Shown: positions 16,492 through 25,882 of the stretch, in pieces
Numbering within the stretch: position 1 is the stretch's first letter
Layout of the letters: every line of letters begins with the position of its first letter
NCBI GenBank assembly: GCA_009773805.1
Contig: WTXA01000001.1
Span: 1 to 64,000 of the forward strand
Direction: 5' to 3'
DNA length: 64,000 nucleotides
From: Fusobacteriota bacterium
GTDB taxonomy: Bacteria; Bacillota; TC1
Position numbers and translations under genes: made by a program
The notes under the pieces: model-generated
Told to the model about the DNA's origin: nothing
The model's input: only the letters and a program-made list of their open reading frames with translations
The model's database searches: none

Positions 16492-18957
16492 ATGATGATT
16501 TGGGATAAATTAGCAAATGAAAGCAAAAGAATATTACAAATAGCAGGAAAAGAAGCAGGTAGACTTGGCCATCAGATAATTGGCACTGAACATCTATTGT
16601 TAGCTTTTCTTATTGAAGACAAGATAATTACAGGAGGTTATTTCGATCAAGCGCTTGGTCTTAGTTATGGAGCACTATATGAGGATATAATAAATATTGT
16701 AGGAAAAGGTGAAGCTCATGATAAGGTCTTAAAAACTTCCCCAAGAATTAATAATATCTTACTTAGTGCTGAAAAAATCGCGAAGGAAATTAATACTGAA
16801 TCAATTGAACCAGTTTTTATACTTTTTGCTCTTTTAGAAGAAGGACAAGGAATTGCGGCGGAAATTTTAAGAAAATATGAAGCTCAACCTGGACAAACAT
16901 TACAATTAGTGGAGAATATAATTAATAGTGGAGTAGGTCAAAAGGAAAACTATGAAGAGATAGAAGACCAAGAAATTGAGCCTGAGTACCAATCACCAAT
17001 AGAAAAAGGTGAAACTCCATACGTAGATAAATTTGGATTGGATCTAATTGAAAAAGCTAAGAAAGATACTATCGATCCTTTAATAGGTAGAGAAAAAGAA
17101 GTTGAACGTATGATTCAAATACTTGGTAGAAAAAGTAAGAATAATCCAATACTTATTGGAGAACCAGGAGTTGGTAAAACTGCAATAGTAGAAGGTTTGG
17201 CAAGAAAAATCGTATCAAAGGATGTACCAGATTTCTTATTGGATAAGAAACTAATTACTTTAGATTTATCAGGGATGGTTGCAGGTTCTAAATATAGAGG
17301 AGAATTCGAAGAAAGACTAAAAAACGTTATTGGAGAAATCGAAAGAGAAGGTAATATTATTCTGTTTATTGATGAAATACATACGCTAATTGGTGCTGGT
17401 GGTGGAGAAGGAACTATAGATGGTGCCAATATTTTAAAACCAGCTTTAGCAAGAGGTTCTTTTCAATGCATAGGTGCAACAACGATAGAGGAATTTAGGA
17501 AATACTTTGAAAAGGATGCAGCACTTGAGAGAAGATTCCAAAGCATACTAATCAAGGAACCAACAAACGATGAGACTGTAGCTATTTTAAAAGGTCTTAG
17601 AGGGACATATGAGAAGCATCATGGTGTATCTATAACTGACGAAGCAATATTGGAAGCTGTAAAATTATCAACAAGATATATAGGTGATAGATTTTTACCA
17701 GATAAAGCTATTGATTTAATAGATGAAGGTGCATCCAGATTAAAATTAGTCAATAGAAAATTACCGGAAGATTTCATAAACTTAGAAGAAGAAACAGCAA
17801 AAAAAGAACTCCAAAAAAATGAAGCGGTTCAAGGAGAAGACTTTGAAAAGGCTGCTATTCTAAGAGATGAAATAGAAGCAATGAAGAAGAAAATTAGTGA
17901 AATGAGAATACAGTGGCAAGAAAAAAATGATGCTAGGGAGATTAAACTGGTAGCTGAAGATATTGCTAATATTATCTCTGAATGGACAGGTATTCCTCTA
18001 TCTAATATTTCTTTGGAAGATAAAGAAAAATTATTGCGGATAGAACAAATACTTCATGAGAGAATTATAGGTCAAGAAGAAGCAATAAGTGCATTATCTA
18101 AGGCTGTTAGAAGATCTAGGGCTGGCTTAAAAAATCCAAAGAAACCTTCAGGTAGTTTTTTATTTCTTGGGCCAACAGGAGTAGGTAAAACAGAAACTGC
18201 AAAAATTTTAGCTGAGTATCTTTTTGGAAAAGAAGAGGATATGATACGTTTTGATATGTCTGAATATATGGAAAAACATACTGTTTCAAAACTAATCGGG
18301 GCTCCTCCTGGCTATGTTGGTTATGATGAAGCAGGACAACTTACAGAAGCAGTTAAGAGGAAACCATATAGTGTTATTCTATTTGATGAAATTGAAAAAG
18401 CCCATTCAGATATTTTCAATATTCTTTTACAAGTAATGGATGATGGCAGACTAACAGATGGTCAAGGTAAAACAATAGACTTTAGAAATGTAGTTATTGT
18501 AATGACCTCGAACGTAGGCGTTGATCGTATAAAAGGTATAAGTAAGTTAGGTTTTAAAGCATCCGAGAGCAATTCAAACAAAGATACAGAAGAAAAAATA
18601 TTAGATGAAGTGCGTAAAGCTTTTAGGCCTGAATTTATCAATAGATTAGACGATATTATTGTGTTCCATAGTCTTACAAAGGATGAAACTGGAGAAATAC
18701 TAGAATTAATACTTAAGGAAGTAATTGATAGGGTTAGAGAAATCGGGATTACTGAACTTATTATCAAGGATGATCTGAAGAAAAAACTTCTTGAAGATGG
18801 TTTTAATCCTGAATATGGAGCTAGACCTTTAAAGCGATCTGTACAAAAATATATTGAGGATCCACTAGCTGATGGTATTTTAAGTAGAACTATTGAAGAA
18901 AACAAAGGTGTAATTATGGACTATAAGAATGGAAAAGTTGTATTGGAAAACAAATAG
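16492..18957 (+). CDS. clpC: AAA+ unfoldase ClpC
   Basis: Hexameric ATP-dependent unfoldase that feeds proteins to ClpP and degrades arginine-phosphorylated substrates. 821 aa in standard order: Clp N-repeats (1-145), AAA1 with Walker A GEPGVGKT near residue 223, UVR-containing middle domain (around 440-480), AAA2 with Walker A GPTGVGKT near residue 563, and D2-small domain. Two adjacent ATGs exist at 16492 and 16495; GGAGG at 16483-16487 is spaced better for the second. No radA follows, unlike in Bacillus; the next element is a TPP riboswitch. I saw no terminator between them. Confidence 0.96.
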   Translation: MMIWDKLANESKRILQIAGKEAGRLGHQIIGTEHLLLAFLIEDKIITGGYFDQALGLSYGALYEDIINIVGKGEAHDKVLKTSPRINNILLSAEKIAKEINTESIEPVFILFALLEEGQGIAAEILRKYEAQPGQTLQLVENIINSGVGQKENYEEIEDQEIEPEYQSPIEKGETPYVDKFGLDLIEKAKKDTIDPLIGREKEVERMIQILGRKSKNNPILIGEPGVGKTAIVEGLARKIVSKDVPDFLLDKKLITLDLSGMVAGSKYRGEFEERLKNVIGEIEREGNIILFIDEIHTLIGAGGGEGTIDGANILKPALARGSFQCIGATTIEEFRKYFEKDAALERRFQSILIKEPTNDETVAILKGLRGTYEKHHGVSITDEAILEAVKLSTRYIGDRFLPDKAIDLIDEGASRLKLVNRKLPEDFINLEEETAKKELQKNEAVQGEDFEKAAILRDEIEAMKKKISEMRIQWQEKNDAREIKLVAEDIANIISEWTGIPLSNISLEDKEKLLRIEQILHERIIGQEEAISALSKAVRRSRAGLKNPKKPSGSFLFLGPTGVGKTETAKILAEYLFGKEEDMIRFDMSEYMEKHTVSKLIGAPPGYVGYDEAGQLTEAVKRKPYSVILFDEIEKAHSDIFNILLQVMDDGRLTDGQGKTIDFRNVVIVMTSNVGVDRIKGISKLGFKASESNSNKDTEEKILDEVRKAFRPEFINRLDDIIVFHSLTKDETGEILELILKEVIDRVREIGITELIIKDDLKKKLLEDGFNPEYGARPLKRSVQKYIEDPLADGILSRTIEENKGVIMDYKNGKVVLENK

Positions 18958-18984
18958 TTTTATGATATGATTATAAGTGTTAAA

Positions 18985-19068
18985 AGGGGAGCTGAAAAAT
19001 CGGCTGAGAGGTGAGTGTAACTCACGACCCATAACCTGATCTAGGTAATACTAGCGTAGGGAAATATA
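18985..19068 (+). promoter_or_regulatory. TPP riboswitch (THI element)
   Basis: Contains both conserved halves: GGGGAGC...CUGAGAGG at 18987-19011 (pyrimidine-sensing helix arm) and ACCCAUAACCUGAUCUAGGUAAUACUAGCGUAGGGAAA at 19026-19064 (pyrophosphate-sensing arm). It controls the thiamine transporter gene directly downstream. Together with the hairpin at 19079-19111 it is most likely a transcription-termination switch: thiamine pyrophosphate binding lets the terminator form. Confidence 0.95.
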
Positions 19069-19078
19069 TTTAGAAATA

Positions 19079-19111
19079 AATCTATTACCTATGTGGTAAT
19101 AGATTTTTTTT
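19079..19111 (+). terminator. riboswitch expression-platform terminator
   Basis: An 11-bp perfect stem (19079-19089 with 19095-19105), five-base loop, followed by eight T. It sits between the TPP aptamer and the thiT ribosome-binding site, the place expected for a conditional terminator. Confidence 0.88.
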
Positions 19112-19132
19112 ATGAAAGGAAGAGAATAGAAA

Positions 19133-19642
19133 ATGGACAACAAAAAAATCAAAATTTTAGTTGAAGGTGGTATTTGTCTAGGCTTTGCAATCGTATTAGG
19201 ATTATTTAATTTATTTACAATGCCACAAGGTGGAAGTATATCCTTAGCAGCATTACCTATCATAGTATTTGCTATGAGAAATGGATGGAAATCAGGAGTA
19301 TTTGTTGGATTAGTTTACGGCATTTTGCAATTGATTATAGGGCCTATATATTCTGTGCATCCAATTTCAATAGTCTTCGACTATCTGCTAGTTGGTGCTG
19401 TATTAGGGTTAATCATTAATGATACATCCAATTTTAAATTTATTACTCGTTTTATAACTGTATTTATAGTTAGATTCTTTAGTTATGTTTTATCAGGGGT
19501 AGTTGTTTTTGCTAGTTATGCAGGTGACCAAAATCCCATAATTTATTCATTAGTGTATAATTCATATGCTCTAGTTGAAATGGCTATAATTTTAGCAGTT
19601 ATATTGATCCTCAAAAGTTTCTCTCCTATTTTTAAAAAATAG
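19133..19642 (+). CDS. thiT: thiamine transporter ThiT, ECF S-component
   Basis: 169-residue six-helix membrane protein. It carries the ThiT signature MPQGGSISLAALPIIVFAMRNGWKSG at residues 29-54 and the C-terminal binding-site region SLVYNSYALVEM. It binds thiamine outside the cell and works with a shared ECF ATPase/T module not found in this window. Placement behind a TPP riboswitch supports the substrate. RBS GAAAGGAAGAG upstream. No thiamine biosynthesis gene is in the window, consistent with salvage. Confidence 0.93.
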   Translation: MDNKKIKILVEGGICLGFAIVLGLFNLFTMPQGGSISLAALPIIVFAMRNGWKSGVFVGLVYGILQLIIGPIYSVHPISIVFDYLLVGAVLGLIINDTSNFKFITRFITVFIVRFFSYVLSGVVVFASYAGDQNPIIYSLVYNSYALVEMAIILAVILILKSFSPIFKK

Positions 19643-19651
19643 AAATCATGA

Positions 19652-19679
19652 TATAATGTAACTTGAGTACTTAAGTTAC
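19652..19679 (+). promoter_or_regulatory. ferritin promoter -10 and 22-bp palindrome
   Basis: TATAAT at 19652-19657 is followed directly by an inverted repeat at 19658-19679, GTAACTTGAGT then ACTTAAGTTAC, with a single mismatched pair. It covers the expected transcription start and ends one base before the AAGGAGG ribosome-binding site. It could be a repressor operator or a 5' mRNA hairpin. It does not look like a Fur or PerR box. The -35 is weak. Confidence 0.5.
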
Positions 19680-19693
19680 AAGGAGGGTATATT

Positions 19694-20209
19694 ATGATTT
19701 CAAAACATTTAAATGATGAACTAAACAAACAAATTACTTATGAATTTTATTCAAGCCATCTTTACTTGGCAATGTCTGGTAAATTAGCTAGCATAGACTT
19801 TATTGGTGCAGCTACATGGATGAGAACACAAGCCGAAGAAGAAAGAATACATGCTTTGAAAATTATGGATTATATAATTGAGGCAGGTGGAGAAGTAGTT
19901 ATTACAGGCTTTGAAGATCCTACTGTTAATGCTAATGATATTAAAGGTATTTTTGAACAAGGACTTGAACATGAAAAATTTGTTACAGGAAGAATCAATT
20001 TTCTTATGGATTTGGCTACTGAAGAAAAAAATTATGCAGCAGTTAATTTCTTAAACTGGTTTGTAGATGAACAAGTTGAAGAAGAATCAAATGCAGAAAC
20101 AATAATCAGAAGTCTCAAGTTAATTGGCAATGATGGTAATGGATTATATCAAATTGACAAGGAACTAGGCGCAAGAATATCTGTAGGTACTGGAACGGCT
20201 AAAGCTTAA
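19694..20209 (+). CDS. ferritin (non-haem)
   Basis: Iron-storage protein that oxidises Fe(II) at a di-iron centre and stores it in a 24-mer cage. 171 aa with the four-helix ferritin layout. Ferroxidase-centre segments are visible: EFYSSHLYLAM in helix A, TQAEEERIHALKIMDYI in helix B, and WFVDEQVEEESNAETII in helix D. No haem-binding Met typical of bacterioferritin is evident. Strong RBS AAGGAGGG. Single gene with its own promoter. Confidence 0.93.
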   Translation: MISKHLNDELNKQITYEFYSSHLYLAMSGKLASIDFIGAATWMRTQAEEERIHALKIMDYIIEAGGEVVITGFEDPTVNANDIKGIFEQGLEHEKFVTGRINFLMDLATEEKNYAAVNFLNWFVDEQVEEESNAETIIRSLKLIGNDGNGLYQIDKELGARISVGTGTAKA

Positions 20210-20231
20210 AAAGAATATATGCAAGGAGATT

Positions 20232-20256
20232 AACAATGCGTAAGCATTGTTATTTC
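20232..20256 (+). terminator. possible weak terminator after the ferritin gene
   Basis: Eight-bp stem AACAATGC/GCATTGTT with loop GTAA, followed by ATTTCCT. The U tract is poor, so it may only be a processing or pausing hairpin ahead of cinA. Confidence 0.35.
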
Positions 20257-20278
20257 CTATGTTGTAATAGGAGATAAA

Positions 20279-21508
20279 ATGAAGGGCTATATGATTTTTA
20301 CTGGAACTGAATTATTGTTGGGAAAAACACTAAATACCAATAGCCAGTTATTAACCAGTATCTTTGCTGAACTTGGTATAGATATCTATAAAATTGTTAC
20401 TGTTGGTGATAATACTTCTAGAATAATCAGTGCTTTAAAAGAAGTTCCAAAGGACGTAGAAATCGTTTTTTTAAATGGTGGTCTTGGGCCAACGGAAGAT
20501 GATCTTACAAAAGAAGCATTAATTGAATATCTTGGTAGTAAAACAGTTTATGATCAACTAACATTAGATAAGATAATCAAAAGAGTAGGGGAAAAAGCAT
20601 TACCAGGGGACATGAAGGTAGCAGAAATACCTGAAGGAGCCATAGCATTTTATAACGATGCTGGTGTAGCTCCAGGATCGGTTGTTATGAGTAATGGTAA
20701 ACATTATTTTCTTACACCAGGGCCACCTGAAGAGTTATGTGTATTAATGAAGAATAAAATAATACCTTATCTTAAAGAAAATATGCTTGGCAAGGAAAAA
20801 ATATATTCAAAAATTTTAAAATTTGCCGGAATTGGAGAATCAAAGGCTGAAGATAAGATAAGGGACCTAATAAGAGCCAATAATCCATCAGTAGCCCCTA
20901 CAATAAAAGATGGAGAAATTCATTTTAGAATCACTGCTAAAGGTGAAAATAAGTTGGAATTAGAAGACATGGTAATTCAAGTATCAAAAAAAATTATAGA
21001 GAGACTTGAAGATTATTACTTTGGAGAAGATGATGAAAGTCTAGAAAGTCTTGTAGCAGGGCAGTTAACTGCTAAAGGTCTGAAGATTGCAGTAGCAGAG
21101 TCCTGTACAGGTGGATTGCTTAGTAATACTTTTACTAACATACCAGGGAGTTCTGAATTTTTTGATAGAGCATACATCACTTATAGTAATAGAGCTAAAA
21201 TAGAGGAATTAAGTGTTAGTACTAGTACCCTTGAACAATATGGAGCAGTTAGTGAAAATACCGCAATAGAAATGGCAGAAGGTGTTTTTAAAAAAACTAA
21301 TGTTGATTTGGCCATTAGCATTACTGGCATTGCCGGTCCAGCAGGTGGTACTATTGATAAACCTGTAGGACTAGTATATATAGCATTTAAATATAAAGAG
21401 CAAATATCGGTTGTGACTAGAATATTTAGCGGTAGCAGACTTGAGATTAAAAATAAAGTCGTTAAGTTTATCCTGTTTGAAATTTTCAGAAAACTAAAGG
21501 AGGATTAA
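20279..21508 (+). CDS. cinA: CinA family protein, nicotinamide-nucleotide amidase
   Basis: 409 aa, two domains. The N-terminal half is MoaB/MogA-like (GTELLLGKTLNTNSQLL, GGLGPTEDDLTKEAL) and in relatives has ADP-ribose/NAD(P) pyrophosphatase activity. The C-terminal half (residues about 255-405, VAESCTGGLLSNTFTNIPGSSEFF, ITGIAGPAGGTIDKPVGLVY) is the NMN deamidase that recycles pyridine nucleotides. RBS AATAGGAGAT. The stop lies 2 bp before guaD. Historically linked to competence; dprA lies at 52 kb in this window, but no recA is next to cinA here. Confidence 0.92.
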   Translation: MKGYMIFTGTELLLGKTLNTNSQLLTSIFAELGIDIYKIVTVGDNTSRIISALKEVPKDVEIVFLNGGLGPTEDDLTKEALIEYLGSKTVYDQLTLDKIIKRVGEKALPGDMKVAEIPEGAIAFYNDAGVAPGSVVMSNGKHYFLTPGPPEELCVLMKNKIIPYLKENMLGKEKIYSKILKFAGIGESKAEDKIRDLIRANNPSVAPTIKDGEIHFRITAKGENKLELEDMVIQVSKKIIERLEDYYFGEDDESLESLVAGQLTAKGLKIAVAESCTGGLLSNTFTNIPGSSEFFDRAYITYSNRAKIEELSVSTSTLEQYGAVSENTAIEMAEGVFKKTNVDLAISITGIAGPAGGTIDKPVGLVYIAFKYKEQISVVTRIFSGSRLEIKNKVVKFILFEIFRKLKED

Positions 21509-21510
21509 TC

Positions 21511-22776
21511 ATGGTAATTAAAGGTGATATTTTATTTACTAAAAACAAAGATGACTTTGAAATCTACGAAAATGGATTTCTAATAATCGAAGATGGAAAA
21601 GTTAAAGCAGTCCAACAAGAATATTTAGGCACAGAGAAAATAATTGATAGGACAGGTAATTTGATTTTACCGACATTTGTTGATTTACATCTACATGCAA
21701 ATCAATATGCTAACTGTGGACTTGGTAATGATGAAGAATTATTAACCTGGTTAGAAAAGTATACATATCCAGAAGAAGTTAAGTTCAAGGACTTAACTTA
21801 TGCCGAAGAAATATATAAGGAAGTTCTTACAAAACTGTGGGAAGCAGGATCGTTGAGATCGGTTATTTATGCAAGCCTTTATAAAGAAGCTTCAGACTTA
21901 ATGTTCAAACTAACAATTGATTCCGGATTAAGTGCTTACGTAGGCAAAGTAAATATGGATAGAAATACACCTGATTTTTATATAGAATCAACTGAAGATA
22001 GTATAAACTTTAGTGAAGAGCTTATCAAGAAGTATAAAGATAATGAATTGGTAAAACCAATTATAACTCCTAGATTTGTCCCACACTGTACTGTAGAATC
22101 AATGAAAGGACAGGGAAAATTAGCCAAGGAATATGATGTTCCTGTTCAAAGCCATATGAATGAAAGTTTAGCTGAAAATGCCTGGGTTACACAATTACAC
22201 CCAGAATACAAAACTTCAACTGAAGTATTTGAAAAGTACGGATTATTTGGAAGTAGTAGCAAAACAATTATGGCCCATTGTATACATAATACTAAAGAAG
22301 AACTAGATCTGATGAAAAAAAGGAACTTCTATCCTGTTCATTGTCCTGAATCAAATGCCAATTTGACTAGTGGTATTATGGATGTTAAGGGTATGCTAGA
22401 AGCTGGTATTCCAGTTAGTATTGGATCAGATATTAGTGGTGGACATCACATTTTTATGCCAAATCAAATCGTATTAGCAATACAACTATCAAAAATGAAG
22501 GCAAGAATGGAAGATGATTTATCAAGGGTATTAACCTTATCTGAAGTCTTTTATATGGCTACAAAGTCAGGGGGATCTTTCTTTGGAGAAACTGGTAGTT
22601 TTGAAGAAGGTTACAGTGCTGATTTCTTAGTTATAGATACAAGGAGTATAATGGCACCACGTGAAAACAGAACTCCTGTTGAAAGATTAGAGAAATTCCT
22701 TTATCTTGGTAGTCAAAATAATATTATAGAGAAATTTCTTCAAGGTAAGAAAATAGATAGACCATTTAAGGATTAA
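21511..22776 (+). CDS. guaD: guanine deaminase (amidohydrolase)
   Basis: Zn-dependent amidohydrolase predicted to convert guanine to xanthine. 421 aa with the metal sites His60/His62 in FVDLHLHANQY, PRFVPHCTVESMKGQGKLA with QSHMNES (His), AHCIH, and the catalytic Asp in GSDISGG. The PRFxPxC and QSHMNE motifs are those of guanine deaminases rather than ATZ/TRZ hydrolases. Its neighbours include accessory genes for a molybdenum hydroxylase (26-29 kb) that would take xanthine further, and purine salvage genes hpt/guaA lie at 40 kb. RBS AAAGGAGG overlaps the end of cinA; ppk1 starts 2 bp after the stop. Confidence 0.88.
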   Translation: MVIKGDILFTKNKDDFEIYENGFLIIEDGKVKAVQQEYLGTEKIIDRTGNLILPTFVDLHLHANQYANCGLGNDEELLTWLEKYTYPEEVKFKDLTYAEEIYKEVLTKLWEAGSLRSVIYASLYKEASDLMFKLTIDSGLSAYVGKVNMDRNTPDFYIESTEDSINFSEELIKKYKDNELVKPIITPRFVPHCTVESMKGQGKLAKEYDVPVQSHMNESLAENAWVTQLHPEYKTSTEVFEKYGLFGSSSKTIMAHCIHNTKEELDLMKKRNFYPVHCPESNANLTSGIMDVKGMLEAGIPVSIGSDISGGHHIFMPNQIVLAIQLSKMKARMEDDLSRVLTLSEVFYMATKSGGSFFGETGSFEEGYSADFLVIDTRSIMAPRENRTPVERLEKFLYLGSQNNIIEKFLQGKKIDRPFKD

Positions 22777-22778
22777 TT

Positions 22779-24773
22779 ATGAATAAATACTTTAACAGAG
22801 AATCAAGTTGGTTAGAATTCAATAGAAGAGTACTTGAAATTTATGATAGAAAAAACCTTTTATTAGGTGAAAAATTGAAATTTATTAGTATTTTCTATGA
22901 TAATCTTGATGAATTTTACATGGTAAGGGTTGGATCACTTTGGGATCAAAGTAAAAGTGATCAGTTAAGAATAGATAAAATTGCCCTAAACCCTGAGGAA
23001 GAAATCGATTTGATAAATGTTAATGTAAGAGAAATGTATGAAGAATGTTACAGGAAATATGATGATCTTAAAAATCTACTTTCTAACCAAGGAATAAAAA
23101 TAGTAGATGTTGCGACTTTAACAGAAAAAGAGATGGTTGACTTAAATGAGCTTTTTAAAAATAAAATTTTTCCTTATCTGACTTTTAGAGCCATGAAGCT
23201 AGATAGCCATTTTCCACTAATAAAGAATAAAACTATAAATATATTATTAAGATTATTAAAAGACAATACAGAGTACTTAGGTGAAATTCAAATACCGGAA
23301 ACAATAAAAAGAATAGTTCCTATAGGTAATAAGAAAGAAAGAAAATTTATTTTACTAGAGCAACTGATCTCTAGTAATTTAAATTTTCTTTTTGACAGTT
23401 ATCAGATATTAGAAAAGAACATATTTAGAATAATAAGAAATGCCGATTTGAATTATGATGATGATGATGCTGAAGATCTTTTGACAAAAGTAGAAAGATC
23501 AATTAAGAAGAGAAGTTGGGGACAGATAGTAAGACTAGAAATAGCATCTGAACCATCAAAAAAACTATTAAATATACTTAAGGAACAAATGAAAATAACT
23601 GATAGAGAAATTTATGTCATAAATAATGACCTTGATTTAACTTATCTAGACCAAATATACAAGAAAAAATGGTTTAACAAATATCAACATGATGAATTTC
23701 AACAACAAAAAGTTTTTATAGAAGGTAGTATCATTGGACAAATAAAGGAAAAAGACTACATATGTCATTTTCCTTACGATGATTTTCAATGTATCCTAGA
23801 TTTTTTAGAAGAAGCAGCAAATGATATCAAAGTTGTAGCAATTAAACAAACATTATATAGAGTAAGTAAGGATAGTCCAATAATTGAAGCCTTGATAAAT
23901 GCATCTAATAAAGGTAAAAATGTTACTGTATTGTTAGAAGTAAAAGCTAGGTTTGATGAAGCGAATAATATAGCTTGGGCTAAAAGACTTGAAAAAGCTG
24001 GTGTGCAAGTGATTTTAAGCCCACTTAAATTAAAGACACATGCTAAACTAATACTTGTAGTGAGGAAAGAAAAAGATTCAATTGAAGGAATTCAAACTTA
24101 TTGTCACTTAGGTACAGGCAATTACAATGAAAATACAGCTAATAATTACGAAGATATTGGTGTCTTTACAGCTAATAGACATATAGGTGAAGATGTTATT
24201 CAAATCTTTAACTTTTTGGCTAGTGGCAAGGAAATCTTTAAATCTAAAGAGTTGCTGATTAGTCCTTTTAATTCAAGACAAATTTTCCATGATCTAATAG
24301 ATTTTGAGATCAATGAAGTTTTACAAGGAAAAACAGGCCTAATTAAAGCAAAAATGAACTCTCTTATTGACCAGGAAATGATTGATAAGCTTTATGAAGC
24401 ATCACATGCAGGTGTTAAAGTAAAATTGATAGTTAGAGGAATATGTGGAATAGTACCAAATGAAAATATTAGTATAAAAAGCATAGTAGGTAGATTCCTT
24501 GAACATAGTAGAATCTACTATTTCTATCATGGTGGAGAAGAGAAAACTTTCATTGGAAGTATGGATCTTATGGACAGAAATTTTGACAGAAGAGTGGAGG
24601 CATTATGTCCAATAAAAGATAGTAATGCAAAAAAAGAAATATTGAATATTCTTGACATACTTGATATGGATAATGTAAATAGTTATACACTAAATCAAGA
24701 GGGTAAATATTTAAGAGTTTTAAATAAAGATCCATTTGATGCACATAAGTATTTTATGAATGGAGACAAGTAA
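22779..24773 (+). CDS. ppk1: polyphosphate kinase 1
   Basis: Makes polyphosphate from ATP, or the reverse. 664 aa with the four-domain layout: N-terminal helical domain (YFNRESSWLEFNRRVLE, DNLDEFYMVRVG), head domain, and two PLD-like catalytic domains. The autophosphorylated His is in LKLKTHAKLILV near residue 427. Nearby CHLGTGNYNENTANNYEDIG and the second-domain LIVRGICGIVP are intact. The end overlaps mnmA by one base (TAATG). Confidence 0.95.
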   Translation: MNKYFNRESSWLEFNRRVLEIYDRKNLLLGEKLKFISIFYDNLDEFYMVRVGSLWDQSKSDQLRIDKIALNPEEEIDLINVNVREMYEECYRKYDDLKNLLSNQGIKIVDVATLTEKEMVDLNELFKNKIFPYLTFRAMKLDSHFPLIKNKTINILLRLLKDNTEYLGEIQIPETIKRIVPIGNKKERKFILLEQLISSNLNFLFDSYQILEKNIFRIIRNADLNYDDDDAEDLLTKVERSIKKRSWGQIVRLEIASEPSKKLLNILKEQMKITDREIYVINNDLDLTYLDQIYKKKWFNKYQHDEFQQQKVFIEGSIIGQIKEKDYICHFPYDDFQCILDFLEEAANDIKVVAIKQTLYRVSKDSPIIEALINASNKGKNVTVLLEVKARFDEANNIAWAKRLEKAGVQVILSPLKLKTHAKLILVVRKEKDSIEGIQTYCHLGTGNYNENTANNYEDIGVFTANRHIGEDVIQIFNFLASGKEIFKSKELLISPFNSRQIFHDLIDFEINEVLQGKTGLIKAKMNSLIDQEMIDKLYEASHAGVKVKLIVRGICGIVPNENISIKSIVGRFLEHSRIYYFYHGGEEKTFIGSMDLMDRNFDRRVEALCPIKDSNAKKEILNILDILDMDNVNSYTLNQEGKYLRVLNKDPFDAHKYFMNGDK

Positions 24774-25882
24774 TGAAAAAAAAGGTTCTAGTTGCTATGA
24801 GTGGTGGTGTAGATAGTGCTGTTACAGCACTTCTACTACAAAAGCAAGGATATGAAGTCGTGGGAGTAACTTGCCAAATATGGCTTAATGATATTTGTAA
24901 TATTGAATCGAGTAAATCCTGTTGTGGCAATGAAGCTATTGATGATGCTCGTTCAACCGCAAATCAACTTGGTATTAAACATTATGTTTTTAATTACAGA
25001 GATTTATTCAAAGATAAAGTTATAGATAATTTTTGCAATGAATATCTAGCAGGAAACACTCCGAATCCTTGCATGGATTGCAATCTCTATATAAGGTCTA
25101 TTGATTTACTAGATAAAGCAATATCCATGGGATTTGATTATCTGGCTACAGGACATTATGTGATAAATGAATATGATGAGAGTACTGCAGAGTATGTTTT
25201 GAGAAAAGGTATTGATCAAACAAAGGACCAAAGTTATTTTCTATATCAATTAAATCAAGATAAACTAAAACATTTGCTTTTCCCGTTAGGTAAATTGAAT
25301 AAAAGTGAAGTAAGAGAAATTGCTAATAAAAATAGTATACCAGTAGCCAACAAGAAAGAAAGTCAAGATATATGCTTTGTACCAGATGGTAATTATGGCA
25401 AGTTTATAGATGATTATAGAATAATGAGTGGAGAGCCAGCCCTTATTTATCATAAAAATGGTAAATATCTCGGGAAAGGAAAACCTAGCTACTATTACAC
25501 AATTGGGCAAAGACGAGGTATAGTTGTCGCTTATGGAACACCTGTATATGTTATTAAAATATTAAATTCTGAAAATAAAGTGATAGTTGGGGATGCAAAA
25601 GATGTCTATAATTATGGCTTGATTGCAAATTCTGCTTATTATATTTCAAATAAGAAAATAGAAGAGGGGACAGAGGTTCTAGTTAAGGTGAGATACAGAA
25701 GTAAACCAACAAAGGCTAAATATTATAGTACTGAAGATGGTTTTAAGCTTGTTTTTATTGAACCTACGTCTTCTGTAACAACAGGACAATCTGCAGTAAT
25801 ATACAGTTTTGAAAATCCAGATATAGTACTTGGTGGCGGTAGAATAATTAGTATATTGGATCAAGAACCTAAGGGGAATTAA
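24773..25882 (+). CDS. mnmA: tRNA-specific 2-thiouridylase MnmA
   Basis: Thiolates U34 of tRNA-Lys/Glu/Gln using a persulfide donor and ATP. 369 aa. PP-loop MSGGVDSAV at residues 8-16, catalytic Cys in NTPNPCMDCN near residue 104, second Cys in ESQDICFVPDG near residue 200, and C-terminal OB-like domain (SVTTGQSAVIYS). Both reactive cysteines are present. Overlaps the ppk1 stop and the next start by one base each, so it is in one polycistronic unit from cinA to xdhC. Confidence 0.95.
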   Translation: MKKKVLVAMSGGVDSAVTALLLQKQGYEVVGVTCQIWLNDICNIESSKSCCGNEAIDDARSTANQLGIKHYVFNYRDLFKDKVIDNFCNEYLAGNTPNPCMDCNLYIRSIDLLDKAISMGFDYLATGHYVINEYDESTAEYVLRKGIDQTKDQSYFLYQLNQDKLKHLLFPLGKLNKSEVREIANKNSIPVANKKESQDICFVPDGNYGKFIDDYRIMSGEPALIYHKNGKYLGKGKPSYYYTIGQRRGIVVAYGTPVYVIKILNSENKVIVGDAKDVYNYGLIANSAYYISNKKIEEGTEVLVKVRYRSKPTKAKYYSTEDGFKLVFIEPTSSVTTGQSAVIYSFENPDIVLGGGRIISILDQEPKGN

